From: Straminergon stramineum | Lineage: Eukaryota; Streptophyta; Bryopsida; Hypnales; Calliergonaceae | Length of the DNA: 64,000 bases | Assembly (NCBI GenBank): GCA_963920665.1 | Contig: OY987271.1 | Location: 19,347,350 to 19,411,349 of the forward strand | Direction of reading: 5' to 3' | In this document: positions 34,373 through 46,879 of the stretch, piece after piece | How positions within the stretch are numbered: position 1 is the stretch's first letter | Layout of the letters: the number at the start of each line of letters is the position of its first letter | Notes under the pieces: generated by a model | What the model was told of the DNA's origin: nothing | What the model saw: only the letters and a program-made list of their open reading frames with translations | Database searches by the model: none | Position numbers and translations under genes: made by a program

Positions 34373-36205
34373 TAGGTTCGAGGATAGTAAGCCTGGAGAT
34401 CCTATGAACTATGTATTATAAGCTCTTGTTGTTTTTACATTCCTTGTTAAACAGACACAACACACCCTCTGTAGTTTGTTGAATCCATGGTACTGCAATT
34501 GTAGTGCAACATATTTATGCTCTCATATTGTGGATATGTTCTTGTATCCTTGGTGATATTTTTCTAACATACATTGTTGAGAGTATTTAATGTCGAAAAT
34601 TTATAAAAAGACACCTTTTAGGTGTTCAAACTAATGATAAATATAACAACTTGCCTTTGCACGACGCTGCAAGTTTGGGAAGTCATCTATACAATATTAT
34701 TTGCAATATTTCAAGTTGCATGGTCATCTTTAGAATTTGCACATGATGGTCTGTTGATGTGGTTTGGTGAAGAGGGTTTTACTTATTGTTGTCCAATTTT
34801 GAAAAATAAATTTTTGATTATATAGGTATGGAGACAACATGGGGTCCTTTCTCACCAAGGCCTTCAAATGGCCGCTCAGGTGTCACGACCCTCATCACAA
34901 GGCGTGCCTGTGCCACCTTGGTGAGCAAGGGGGACATTGAGGGTGACTCCCCAAGCCTTGCAAGATATGAGGTGGGGGGGACTAGGAGTCCTGAGCGATC
35001 AGAGCGTGTTAGCGCTCTGATCCGAACAAATTTGGGGGTGTGTAACACATGCTTGGAAAGGTCTCGAGGAGATGCTTGTAGCCGTCCAAAGAACGCGTGA
35101 TTTGAACTTGTGAGTCAAAAGTTATGGGCGTTCAAAGGTGGGGGTGTCCCGGTGGTGCCAGGACACTTAAGGGCTAGGAAGGAGGGGTTCATGAGGAATT
35201 CCTCCATGAAGTATGTCATGTAGCATATCCTTGGAAAGATAAGAACACAAGGATGCTAGATTGACAAGCATTACGAGGTTCTAAGGTAGGAGCCTCAAGT
35301 TATGGCCAAGAGAAGCGGTGTAGTGAAGGCGTGACGCCTCTTCCGCTGGACCCGAATCTTTGGAGGGCGATAACTTTGCAAGTACTTGTTCAAATGGGAC
35401 AAGTGAGTATTCCATCGTCATCTAATCGTTGCATAGATGTCGAAAATGTTCTTGCATGTAAGATTTGGATCCCGGACCGCAAAGTTATGCTAGGTAGAAG
35501 TTCAGGAGTCCCAAACTAGGGCGAATCGGGAGAAATGAGGTGGTCTTCCAAAACCAAAGTGGATTTGGGAGTCTCCTTTGACATACAAGGAGGGGGTCTA
35601 CTGAATCCCACAGAGAGTACTATAAAAGGGGTTGGTCTCCCTCCTCACTCCCTCTTGGGGCCTTGGTGAGTCCCGGTGACTCAAGGTTGGTGGTGTGGGG
35701 TTACCACCACTCCAAGGCACCATGGGACACTTGGGTGTGTCCCGTGGCACCAGTTGGGTGGAGTCCCACTCCTTGCTAGGCTATGTTGAGGTGTTCCGAA
35801 TGGTGAGTCCTAGTTACTAACGAAGTCGAAAGTAACAAATACACAAGGAGCCTAGTATAGAGTTGGGGTGACATTCAAGGGCGGTTAGGACCATGGTGAG
35901 TAGTGCCACCATGGGTCCTTGCACAATAAGATGGAAGTCCCACCCCATGTTACCAAGTAACATGCCCTGGTGTCATGATGTGTGTGTGTGCTAGTAGTCC
36001 CGATGACTGAGACTTAGCACAAAGAGTTGGAATGGGAGACTAACATTGGATGTGCGTGGCATGTGCAGTGTTAGGGGAGCATGATCCTTGGTGCCACTAA
36101 AGTGTTAAGTGCTTGGAAGGCATTGGAAAGTAAACTTAAGGTGGTAAGTGTCACTAAGGGGCGCGACATCAGGTGTGTGTGTTGTCCTTTACATCAATTC
36201 TACTC
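34373..36205. other. Unassigned segment with a GC-rich, promoter-like portion
   Basis: The first 450 bp are AT-rich and featureless. From about 34827 the sequence becomes GC-richer (many CACC, GGTG and GTCCC motifs) and contains a TATA-like TATAAAAGGG at 35631-35640. It could be a terminal repeat or solo LTR of an unidentified element. No partner copy lies in the window and no known protein domain is visible. The 90-codon frames on both strands near 34818-35100 are mirror images of one GC-rich stretch and are not called as genes. Confidence 0.35.
35631..35640 (+). promoter_or_regulatory. TATA-like motif in the GC-rich segment
   Basis: TATAAAAGGG is followed by a pyrimidine-rich CTCCCTCCTCACTCCC tract, the same layout as the TATA regions of the two 4-kb repeat units downstream. 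It is suggestive of a repeat-element promoter; activity is unknown. Confidence 0.35.
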
Positions 36206-37473
36206 TGTTGATAGTTGAGAGCCTCCAGTTAGTCATTAAAGATTCATTGTTTTTTTTTGTTTTTTTTTCGTCATTTGATATTTTAAATGTAGTTTTATAT
36301 ACAAAAAGCCTAGAAAAGAGTGTAGAACCAAAATAGGTGTGTCACGTATCAATATAATATTTGACCTATATTTAGAATATTATAGCTAGGATGGCCCAAC
36401 CACAAGTTGTATATAGGTTAGAACCCAACTAATCGTGGCAATTTGATAGATTACGAGTTATGGGCATATCAGGCTCAAAATCTCACATAGAAAGGACATC
36501 TCTAGGATAATATTGGTTGAGGGAACCTTGGTGAGGCATATGAGTGAGTTCCCAGAGATAGGTTCCAATTTTCCCATTTCATTGATGAAATAATGGAACC
36601 CAATTGTTGGTTTGTAGGTGTCAAAAATACCAAGACGAGACCATGGAGGAATCTCTGAGCAAAGTCAAGTGACTTTGGGTTAAAACCATGCCTAGGAACC
36701 AACGGCAAAGTCGGTTCGCAAAGACTCCCTTCGGCGTAGAAGATTCCTTAGCCAGCGATAAATAAATGAGGGGGTAGATTTATCCCCCCTAGGCTGATGT
36801 GTAGAGTAAAAATATGAGCTTACACATGTATTGTGGGATTCCATGGGAGGTTTCACAAAAAATTTCAGAATTTTTTGATAGTCAAAAGATGCCTTTCCGA
36901 ACGGTCAACTACCCAAACCTACAATGGGAAATTCCTAGAAATTCCTAGAAATTTCCCAAGTAGTAGTAAAATCTCATTAAAAATTGGTATAACTTCTGTT
37001 ATGTTATTAATCTACCCCGACAAGATTCAAGACATTCCAATAGTTAAAAATACCCAAACCTACAAGATTCCCCAACAATTAACGGAATTTAAAGTCTATG
37101 GTAAGTTGACGAGCGGAGTGGGAGCATATAGAAGTGGAATGGAGACCAAGCTAGGTCTTTTGTTACTCCTCTACATCCACTAAAGAGCTTAGGCTAGTTA
37201 TTTTTGCCAAAGAAGTCCAACTCCAAAAGTTGGAATTTTTCTCGGTTTTGGAGTTAAGTTGGCATTAGGTTTCGTTGAGATTTTGAAAATAAGGAAAGGG
37301 GTGAAGGGTTTCCATAGACTAAAAATGGCCTTTTGAAGCCAACGATGCAATCCGTTTGCGATTCAGAGTTAATCTCCAAAAGTTAGCTTAACGAGCCAAC
37401 ATAGGATGAAAACCTTGTAGATGAGGATGAACATCCAAGAACATAAGGTTAATTTAGATGAACGAGAGGAGGT

Positions 37474-37505
37474 GGGTGCCCAGAAAAGAGTATAAATGGG
37501 CACCC
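37474..37505 (+). promoter_or_regulatory. TATA box enclosed by an 8-bp inverted repeat (U1)
   Basis: GGGTGCCC at 37474-37481 and GGGCACCC at 37498-37505 are perfect complements separated by 16 bases that include GAGTATAAAT. A CT-rich stretch (TTCTCCTCTCTCACC) follows. The same arrangement with the same 16-base spacing is present in U2. This looks like a repeat-element promoter able to form a stem with the TATA box in the loop. Confidence 0.6.
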
Positions 37506-38002
37506 CTTCTCCTCTCTCACCACCCCCATTTGTGTATTTAGGTCCATGGGGTTCAATTTATGTTGGAATTGTGGCGTTTTAGCCATAAACCTTGCAACGG
37601 TGTTTTTCAAGCACTTTTTGGCCGTTGTTGCTCTTTTTCAATCTTGTGAGGTTTTTGTGGGTCCCTTGCACCTTGAATTGTGTAGTACTAACTCTCCCAA
37701 GCTTTGAGGCTTGAAGGTTTTTATTTTATCATGTTACTAGAAGTTGTGTTACGTATATCTTGAGGGGTTCCTTGGTCACCCTCCTTGTCTTGCCATTGCG
37801 CTAATCCTAGAGTAACCCCCCATGTGACTAATGATGCTGTTTTGGAGGGCCTTTAGTTTGAGTCCATCATTGTACTAATCCCATGTAGCTAATTCATGGG
37901 TGTTAAAGGGCCTTTGTTTTTGTCCCATAGTACTAATGTGGTGTTCCCTAGGGAGGGCCAAAAAAGTGTGAGAGTTGGTAGGTCCCTCTGTGACAGACAA
38001 AA

Positions 38003-38248
38003 CTTTGAACCCCTTGGGGGTAAAAAGTTTTAGTGGTGTGTTAAAAGAGGGAACTACGGTGAAGCTTTGAATCCCTTGAGAGTTAAAAAGTCTTAGTGGT
38101 GTGTTAAAAGAGGGAACCACGGTGAAGCTTTGAACCCCTTGGGAATAAAAAATCCTAGTGGTGTGTTAAAAGAAGAAAACACGGCAAAGCTTTGAACCTC
38201 CTTGGGGTCAAAAGTCATAGTGGTGTGTTAAAACCACTCTACGGGAGG
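38003..38248 (+). repeat. Minisatellite, four units of 62-63 bp (U1 only)
   Basis: Units begin CTTTGAA at 38003, 38065, 38128 and 38190. Each continues through CCTTGGG, TAAAA and AGTGGTGTGTTAAAA. The matching place in U2 (near 44098-44150) holds one unit. Units differ by scattered substitutions, so the array is not brand new. The 81-codon minus-strand frame over it simply reads the repeats. Confidence 0.85.
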
Positions 38249-38589
38249 ACCTTGAGCACCTATGGTCCCTCCCCCTATAAAGTTTAGTTCCCAAAATGCG
38301 TTGAAAACAAACCAAAGTTTAGGCCCCTCAAAGTAGGAATTAGAAGTTAAGATGAGTGTGAGGAGTAAGTGGTGAAAAGTAGAGTGAGGCCTCCGCTTTT
38401 GCAAACCTAGCCCACCACCCACTAACTATAGATATGGCTCTCCAAAGCCCCCCTTAGAAGTTAGCACAAAATCAACCAAAGGGAAAGACAACCCAACACC
38501 TATCAACCTCAGCGCCTCAAGCTAATCCCAACACCTCGATACTCGAGAAGGATAAAGGCTGAGGCTACAATAATTACAAGGAATTATCA

Positions 38590-39160
38590 AGGGAGTCCAG
38601 TAATCAAAAGAGAAAGAGGGGGTCAATAATTAGAAAGGTCGGGGGGCTCCAATAATTCAAGGAGAGGTAGAGAGTCCAGTAATTAAGGGAGAGGGTTCAA
38701 TAATCAAAAAGGAGAGGGTTCAATAATCAAAAGGGAGAGGGAAAGGGTCTAATAATTTTAAAAAAAAGTCGAGGGATTATAGTAATCAAAAGGGAGAGGT
38801 CGGGGGAGTCCAGTAATCAAAAAGGAGAGGGCTAGGGGTTAGTAATTAGAGAGGTCGGGGGGCTCTAGTGATTATGAAGAGGTATCGGCGGGTCCAATGA
38901 TTAAGGGAGAGGTCGATGGGGTCTAGTAATTAAAAAGAGAGAAGTTGGGGGGTTCCAGTAATTAAAAGGGAGAGGTTGGGGGAGTCCAATAATCAAAAGG
39001 GAGAGGGCCATGGGTCTAGTAATCAAAAAGAGAGAAGTCAGGGGTTTCTAGTAATCAAAAGGGAGAGGGTCAAGGGGGTCCAGTACTCAAAAGAGAGGGT
39101 TGGGGGGTCCAATAAATAAAGAAGAGGTTGGGGAGTCCAGTAATTATGGCAAGGGGAGAG
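38590..39160 (+). repeat. GA-rich minisatellite, about 17 degenerate units near 33 bp (U1 only)
   Basis: A recurrent motif, roughly GTCCAGTAATCAAAAGGGAG followed by AGGTCGGGGG, repeats with substitutions and small length changes. The equivalent part of U2 (about 44465-44790) is GA- and GGT-rich but lacks the regular AATAATCAAAAGGGAG period. One strand is purine-rich throughout. Confidence 0.8.
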
Positions 39161-39678
39161 AGGAAAAAATCTGCAAGTCCAAGGGTAAAAGGAGGGGAGA
39201 AAAGACTGACAAGAGACTCCCCTTGCACTAAAACAAACTTTGGGGCAAAGAATCCAACTCCCTGTCTCCTAAAAACATCACTAAGGTACAAAAGCAAACA
39301 AGAGAAGGGAGGAGTGAAGGCAGTGAAAAGCTAGAGGAATGATAGAGTGACAAGAGGGAGGGACTATTTGGAGGAAGAATTTGAGGGGAGATAAGATAGA
39401 AGGAGAATCCCCAAGTCTCATTAGGGCCCTTAGATTAAACTTAGGTGATTTACACGAGATTATTCGTAAGACATAGGACGTAAGAGGTAGTTCAACCTTG
39501 AAGTATGCCATGACGTGTCCTTTATTAGCTTCGTAGGTAGAAACGAAGGTAGTTGGGCTATTGTAGAACATGAGAAGGATAGTGTAGAAGGAAAAGAGGA
39601 AGGAGGGAAAGAAATAGGACAAAGCCAGCCAATCAACCCTTGTATTAAACTATTTTATGATTAGAACGGTGGTTTGTT

Positions 39679-40876
39679 CACTATAAAAATCCCTTGTTTT
39701 ATGTGATGTTTTAGAAGTCATTATAGTATGTTTTTTTGAACAAAAGGGGTGTCAACTATAATGTCACCTAAAATCCATCGCAATTGACATCACTAAAAAC
39801 GTCCAAAATTTAGAAAAACACACCTTAATGTCAACTTGTTTGATGAAAACGAATGCTATAAACGTGTGTTCCAAGCTTTCTAAAATGCTCCACGTGTACG
39901 CCACATAGATTCCACCTCAACGTGTGTTGGGCGGGCAGTGACATGTCAAATTTTTTTCATTCAACCTAGTGATGATGTGGCACATTTTCATGTTAATTGA
40001 GAATTTGAATATTATTTTAAAAAGATCAATTATTTAAAAATAGATATTTTTTAATTTCTATAATAATCATTTAAATGAAAGTCCCCCAAAAATGAACAAG
40101 AAAAATTGTCAAATTCAACAAGAATTGACTATCTATCATTAAGAGAATTTTGATGGCAAAGTCAAGTAAATACTTCATATATATTTTGTAAGAATAAAGG
40201 ATGGAGAGGTCCTTCTTACACTGAAATCTGTTGTCTATCCATGACATAGGATATCATGGGATAATTCAAAGAGGGGAATTTGACTGTACTACATTTAGAT
40301 GTTGTTTTCAACATCTACATGTTATTTTTGACATTTGGATGTTATTTTTGACATTCACATGTTGTGTTCGACATTTGCACATTTTTTCAAACAATTTACT
40401 TTGAACAAAAAATTTGCTTTACATGTCCCATATAGATTTTCCTACTTCCTACTACCCTACTTGTATAAAGAACTTCCCTTTTCATCCACAATGTACATCC
40501 ATTTATTTCGGGGGTTTTCAAAACATGCCAAATGGTTGCCCTTCCCTTATATTTTTCATATCCAGTCTATATTTTACCTTAGCCCATAGTAACTTACAAA
40601 AATTTACCCACAGTGAATTCAGAACCCCTAACTGATGTGGCACTTCCATGTTTGGAGGGACGTTCTAATAAACATGACCATGTTTTACTTGATGTCCAAA
40701 AAAACATACATGAACCCTACTTCATCCACTTGTTTTTGGTTTGACATCCCCATGTCTTTCCTAACATCCATCAGAAATCTACCTCCCATAAGCTCAAGAT
40801 TTGTGACGCACTAATTTCGATGAAAATATGACCCATTTCGTCAAAACGGTACAAAAAAGGTGGGTTTCTTATAGTG
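39679..40876. mobile_element. Non-autonomous CACTA transposon with GTT target duplication
   Basis: The left end CACTATAAAAATCCC and the right end GGGTTTCTTATAGTG are inverted repeats with the CACTA hallmark of the En/Spm superfamily. GTT lies on each side (39676-39678 and 40877-40879). In the sister unit U2 the same point (45227-45229) has a single GTT and no insert, giving an empty site. The 1198-bp interior has short subterminal repeats of an ACATTTGGATGTTATTTTTG type near 40300-40390 and no transposase. Open frames at 40335-40635 are not supported as genes. Confidence 0.9.
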
Positions 40877-41804
40877 GTTGTATTGCGGCATGGGAGTTCA
40901 TGGTGGAGGAGGGAGAGCTTCCAGGAGCATAGTCAATTATTCAAATTCTGAGGTATGAGATAATCCATCCCTACTCCCTAGCTCTTCCTATTGTCCCTAA
41001 TTCACGATTAGTGACTCTGATTGAGGCCTAATCACAAATTAAACCCTTAGGGCCATAGCTCAAGTCGCTTATTAGGGTAGAAACCTAAAGAGGAGATCCA
41101 TAGATTTCTAAAACCCTAAAGCATGCCCAAATTGGGTCAAAAACAAGGAAGTTATTGCCTAATGAAGGTTAGGACTAATTTTGATGAAGAATGGTTTGGT
41201 ATAGAATTTGACAGCGGATCAAGGAGATTAAGAAGAGGCTATCAATTAGGGTCTAGCGCCAAAGGAAAGTTAATTCTGAATTATAGGTTGGGAGAAATTA
41301 GTGGATGAAGTTTAGGCAAGGTTCGGATGAGAAATCCATGGGAATCTCCAATTAGGGCCAAACTCTAGATCTAGGTAGGAGCAAGTCTTTTGATCCATCC
41401 TTAGAAATTTCGAATGCTTTTGAATTAGGGAACTAGGCTCAATCAATGGATGAAGTTTGAGGAACCTAATAGCGGTCAAACTTCATCCACTCATAACTTT
41501 GGCTAGGAAGGTCTGATAGGTCCAGTTTTAGGTTTTTAGAAATGGCAAGAAATGAACTAGAGTTTTCTTAGGTTAGTTCCTCCTTGAAGAAGGTTCCATC
41601 CAAAACATATAATGGCCCATCCATTTGGTCGGCTAAAGGCACTCGATGTAGATTAAGAGATTCTTGCATGTTTGGGTCACCTTAGATACTTAGTAAAAAG
41701 ATCCATTGCTTGAAAGACACAATGGACCACTCTTAGACACCCCAAAGTAGGATTCACTTAGCCAAAACCGAGAACCTGATTGTGTTTGTGATTTACCAAG
41801 GGAG

Positions 41805-42308
41805 GATAAAGCGGCGATGACAGCAGGCATACTCGGGAGAGCTGATGAGACTCAAGTGGCCTATTGTAAAGCTTTGGTGGCTAGGGAAAAATTGATGGAC
41901 TGGATTCCCATATCTAGTCGAGGCTTGAACTGAGTTGTTGTGCGAAATATGAGAATCATGAGGGTATCACCTTCATTGATAAATCATCCAATGAACTCCA
42001 AATCGGGGTAAGAAAGTGATTGACAGTAAATTGATGAACCCATGACTCTGGGATTGAGGATACCATAGTATTGTAAGTAGGCGCTTCATTCTTGTGCATC
42101 CCATATTGAATTCTTACTCTATCACATTGCAAGAATGAGAGTGATGTCTTGTCCTATATATCCTAAATCTATCCCATTCTTTTCAATGTGAATGTTCTTG
42201 CTTTATTTGCAAAAAAATAATGGTGGCCACCCATATAGAACGTGGTCTATCACATGGGCGATGTGAGTACTTCTTCATAGTTACGGGGAGATTGAGTTCT
42301 GATATGTT
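41805..42308. other. Spacer between the two large repeat units
   Basis: About 500 bp with no similarity to the flanking units. If the units are LTRs this would be all that remains of the interior. I see no convincing tRNA primer-binding site after U1. The purine tract ACGGGGAGATTGAG just before U2 is only weakly polypurine-like. No coding frame. Confidence 0.4.
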
Positions 42309-45300
42309 TGTTGACTAACCTTTGTGAGCCCCTAATTCATCACTAGGGGCTCACTCTCTGTTTTTGTATTTTGTCATATTAAATGCAATTTTATATACAA
42401 GAAGCCTCCCAAAGAGTGTAGAACCAAAATAGGCGAGTCACATACCAATATCATATTTGGTTTAATTTTAAAATATTATAGCTAGAATGGCCCAACCACG
42501 AGTTATAAATAGGTTAAAACCCAACTAATCGTGGCAAATTGGTCAATTGCAAGTGATGGTTATATTAGGCTCAAAATCCCACATGGAGAGGACATCTCTA
42601 GGCTAGAATTGGTTGAGGGAACCCTATTAAGGTATAGGAGTCAGTTCTCGGAGATAGGTTCTAATTTTCCCATTTCATCGACAAAATAGCAGCACCCCAA
42701 TTGTTGACTTGCAGATGTTAAAAATACCAAGATAGGATTGTGGAGGAATCTCAAGTCCAAGGAGGGTGATTTAGGGTTAAAACCATGCCCATGAACCAAC
42801 GGCGAAGTCGATTCGCCAAGATTCTCCTTGGTGTGGAAGATTCCCTAGCCACCAATAATTAAACAAGGGGGTGGATTTTGTTCCCCTTAGGCTGATGTGT
42901 AGAGTAAAAATATGAGCCTACATATATGTTGTGAGATTCCATGGGAGGTTCCACGAAAAGTTTTGGAATTTTTTGATAGTTAGAAGATGTCTTTCCGGAT
43001 AGTCAACTACCCAAACTTGCGATGGAAAATTCCTAGAAATTCCCCAAGTGGCGGTAAATTCCCACTAAAAATTAGTGCAACTTTTTTTATGTTAATAAGC
43101 TACCCTGACAAGTTTCAAGACATTCCGATAGCCAAAAGTACCCAAACATGCAAAATTCCTCGACAATTAACAGAATTTGAAGTCCTTAATGGAGTTGACC
43201 AGTAGAGTGGGAGTATACAAAAGCGGAATAGGGTCCAAGATAGGTCTTTTCTCACTCCCCTACAACTACTTAGGAGCCTAGGCTAGTCACTTTTGTTAGA
43301 AAAGTCAACCCCCAAAGTTGGGATTTTTCTTGGTTTGGGCATTAAGTTGGCACTAGGTTTCATTGCGATCTTGAAGATAGAAAAGGGGGAGGCAAATTCC
43401 ATTGATCTTAAAATGGCCTTCTAAAGCCAATGGCATAATTCATTTGCAATTCAAAATTAATCTCCAAAAGTTAGTTTAGTGGGCTAGCATAGGATGAAAG
43501 CCTTGAGTTTTGGATGAAAATCCAAGAAGATAAGGTTAACTTAGATGAATGAGGAGAGGTGGGTGCCCGGGAAAGAGTATAAAAGGGCACCCCTTCTCTT
43601 TTCTCACCACCCCGTTTTTGTGTAATTGGGTCCATTGGGTCCAATTTATGTTGGAATTGTGGCATTTTTAGTCACAAGCCTTGCAAGGGTGTTTTTCAAG
43701 CACTTTTTGCCATTGTTGTTGTTTTTGGAGCATGCAAGATCTTTTGGGGGTCCCTTGCCTTTCCTTTTGATTGAGTGTGGTACTAATTCTTCCCAGTTTG
43801 GGCTTAGAAGCTTTTACTAACTTCCTAGGTTGTTAGAGGTTGTGGATGCTTACTTTTGGAAGACCCTTTTTGGTCACTCACCTTGTTTTGTTGTGTACTA
43901 ACCCTAGAGCAATCTCCCATATGACTAGCGATGCCACTTTGGGGGGCCTTTAGTTTAAGTCAATAGTGTTTCTAATCGGTGTCGCTAATCCTTTGAGTGT
44001 CAAAGATCCCTTCTTTTTTTTGTTTCTAACATTGACGTGGTATTCCTTGGTGAGAGACACGAGGGTCTAAGGGTAGTGGGTCCCGCCCATACGGCGAAGC
44101 TTTGAACCCCCTTGGGATAAAAAATCTTAGCAGTGCATTAAAATTACCTCACGGAAGAACCATGAGACCACATGGCCCCTTTCCCCACAAGGTTTAGTTC
44201 CCAAAACGTGTTGGGAACAAACCAAGGTTTAGGCCCCCAAAAAGTAGGAATAGAGGTCAAAGTCGAGTATGAAGAGTGATTAAGGAGAAATTGAGCGAGG
44301 TCGCCATCCCACGAACCTAGTATACACCCACAAACTATAGACATGGCATGCCCCCAACCCCTTAGAGTTTGTAAAAAATCAACAACAAAAAAAGAAAGCT
44401 AGTCTAGCAACCAGCATTAGCCCAGCCCAGCACCCAATTTCCCAACCCACCAGCACCCCGATATGTGGAAGATCAAAGCCAGGCACCGGGCAGGACAAGG
44501 CTGGGTACCGGCAGTGGTAGCAACTGCCGACAGGGACCGGGGTTGGGGTTATGGTCACTAGGGAGTCGGAGTGGGGTTCACGGATATTGGAGGGTCAATT
44601 GGAGTTTCGACAATAGGGTCCAAACTGGAGCTACGGTCAATGGGGAGTCAGGGTGTGGTTCATGGGTATTGAGGAGTGGCGGGTCACAGGGTTGTCTAGG
44701 GCTGCGAGGGGAAGAGGCTATTTAGTATTGAAGGGAGGAGAAGGGGCTGTCCAGAGCTAAAGAAGGGAGAAGGGTGGTCCGATAATTAAGGTGGGAAGAA
44801 AAGAGAAGGCCAACAAGACCCATCCGACCGCACTAAACCAACTATCGGGGCAAAGAATCCAACTCCCTGTCTCCCATAAACATCACCAAAGCAAGAAGCA
44901 AGTGGCCAAAAGAATGAGGGAGTGACAAGAGGGAAGACGATTTGAAGGTTAGGAGTGGAAATAGATAAGAAGTGAAATCCTCAAGGCTGATTAGAATTAG
45001 GTGATCACGACGAGATTAAGTGTGAGATGTAAGTATAGGATGTAAGATGTAAGAAGTAGCTCAACCTTGGAAGATGGTATGATATGTCCTTGAGATTAGT
45101 GTAGCAAGGGTAGTTGGGCCACCTTAGTACATAGGAGGAAAGAAAAGAGGAGAAGGAAAAAGAAATAGGGTAAGGCCAACAAACAAACTTGTGTACCAAA
45201 TTATTTCATGATTAGAACAGTGGTTCGTTGTTTCACAGCCTAGGAGTTCATGGCGGAGGAGGGAGAGCTTCTTGTGGGCACAATTAACGACTCAAGTTCT

Positions 45301-46036
45301 GAAGTATGAATTAAATCTTTCCAAACTTTCTTTAGGACCCTAATTAGAGATTAGTGATGTGGGCCAAGGCCTACCTCTAGGACAGACCCTTAGGACTATA
45401 GATCAGATCATTTCCAAGGACATAAACTTAAAGAGGAAGGCCGTAGCTTTCCAAAATCCTGAGGCACGCCCAAATTGGGCCAAAAATGTGAAAGTTATCA
45501 CTAGATGAAGATTAGGGTCAGATTTGATGAAGAATAGCTAAACCCTAGACTTGACAGAGAATTAAATAAAGTAGAAGGAGACTACCAATTAGGGTCTAGA
45601 TCTAGGTAGGGGTAATCCTTGTGAACCATCCCTCTAAATTTCAGATCTTTCTGAATTGGGGAGTTGGGTGAAATTGATGGATGAAGTTTGAGGAACCGAG
45701 TAGCGGTCAAACTTCATCTACCCATAACTCGGGCTAGGAACGTCAGATAGGGTTGAGTTTTATGTTTTTAGAAATTGCACAAGATGGAATACATGTTTCT
45801 TAGGTTAGTTTTGCCCTGGCGTAGGTTCCATCTAGATCATACAGTAGGCCATCCATTCGGTTGGCCAAAAACTTGGAAGTAGATTAAGTGGATCTTGCAA
45901 GTTTGGGGGTCACTTAGGCACTTAGTAAAAAGATCCATTGCTTGGAAGGCACAATGAACCATGCTTAGACACCCAAAAGTAGGAGTCACTTAGCCGAAAC
46001 CCAGAACTTGGTTGTATTCATGAATTACCAAGGTGG
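42309..46036 (+). repeat. Large direct repeat unit, copy 2 (U2)
   Basis: The partner of 36206-41804, beginning TGTTGACTAACC. It is shorter because it lacks the CACTA element and the two array expansions. Visible divergence from U1 is substantial (many substitutions and small gaps), so the duplication is old. After 46036 the sequence changes to LINE-derived text. Short open frames on both strands have no recognisable domain. Confidence 0.7.
43561..43592 (+). promoter_or_regulatory. TATA box enclosed by an 8-bp inverted repeat (U2)
   Basis: GGGTGCCC at 43561-43568 and GGGCACCC at 43585-43592 enclose 16 bases containing GAGTATAAAA. Arms and spacing are identical to U1, although the loop and the neighbourhood have changed. 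Confidence 0.6.
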
Positions 46037-46879
46037 GTAATTTGACTCTCACAACCTCCACGCCTTAACAATCTTGTTTCAGGCTCAAAAGACTTTGCAT
46101 GCCCTAAACTTATTAAGTAGAGCCTATTGAGGTAAAGCCGGCCAGTTGCCTTGAGTTTGAGGTCTAAATTGGAGAAGTCTATACTTTAACAAAAATTGAA
46201 GATTAGACAAACTTGGCAACATAGCTTTGAGGATCTACTTGGCCATCAAGGCTTGAAGAGCTTCTTTGGGATCTACGAGATTTAGCCCTCCTACCAATCG
46301 TGAAGTACAACAATTAGACTAACTAACTTGAGCTTGACTAAAGTGGGATGTTCCTAACCAAAGAAAATCTAGCGTCGAAGCTCGTAGTTTCCGAATAATG
46401 GCAATGGATCCCCCTAGATGGCAATGAAGTACCACAGGGTGCTAAAAAGAATAGAATTAATGATAACTACTCGTCCCGCTAAAGAGAAGTGAATGCTTGT
46501 CCAATACACGAGCTTTTTCTAGATTTTTGTTGCTAGGAAGTCATCCACATTTGTTGTCTTCAAATCAATTCCAAATGGCGATCCAAGTAACTTAGACATT
46601 TGGTTTTCCACTACCCACAGGCAGCCAATAGAGGATAGCCATGGGGGGGTCAGTTCAGTTGAGAGCTAGTATGTGAGGCTCTTTGGCTAGCTTATATGTA
46701 ACCCTAATGCAATTCCATACTTGCCAGTGAGAAGAGAGAGTTGACAAAAGTACCTTTCTTTGCCTTTGATCATAAAGTTCACATCATCTGCAAATTGATT
46801 GATGATTTGCTCCAACACTTTAGTGGGGAGAGTAATGCCAAACAATTCTCCCTCATGCATGAGTCATTTGGCTATTGCA

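Larger units (their letters stand above)
36206..41804 (+). repeat. Large direct repeat unit, copy 1 (U1)
   Basis: It aligns with 42309-46036 in the same orientation from a TGTTGA start to a shared ending at GATTTACCAAGG / GAATTACCAAGG. Shared blocks include GAGTGTAGAACCAAAATAGG, AACCCAACTAATCGTGGCAA, the TATA region at 37474-37505, the GCTTTGAACC block and CAAACTTCATCCACTCATAA-type text near 41490. Relative to copy 2 it has a 1.2-kb CACTA insertion and two expanded minisatellites. No gag, protease, polymerase or integrase motifs were found. It may be a long LTR, or a non-coding repeat duplicated in tandem. Confidence 0.7.

Noticed and set aside
34827..36205. GC-rich segment as a protein-coding gene
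   Set aside because: Frames are short and mirrored on both strands, with no domain; the TATA and pyrimidine tract fit a repeat-element terminus better.
38003..38248. Regular spacing as a CRISPR array
   Set aside because: The units are adjacent diverged tandem copies without unique spacers, in a plant nuclear context.
38590..39160. Coding frames (75 and 68 codons) over the GA-rich array
   Set aside because: They only translate the minisatellite and are absent from the sister unit.
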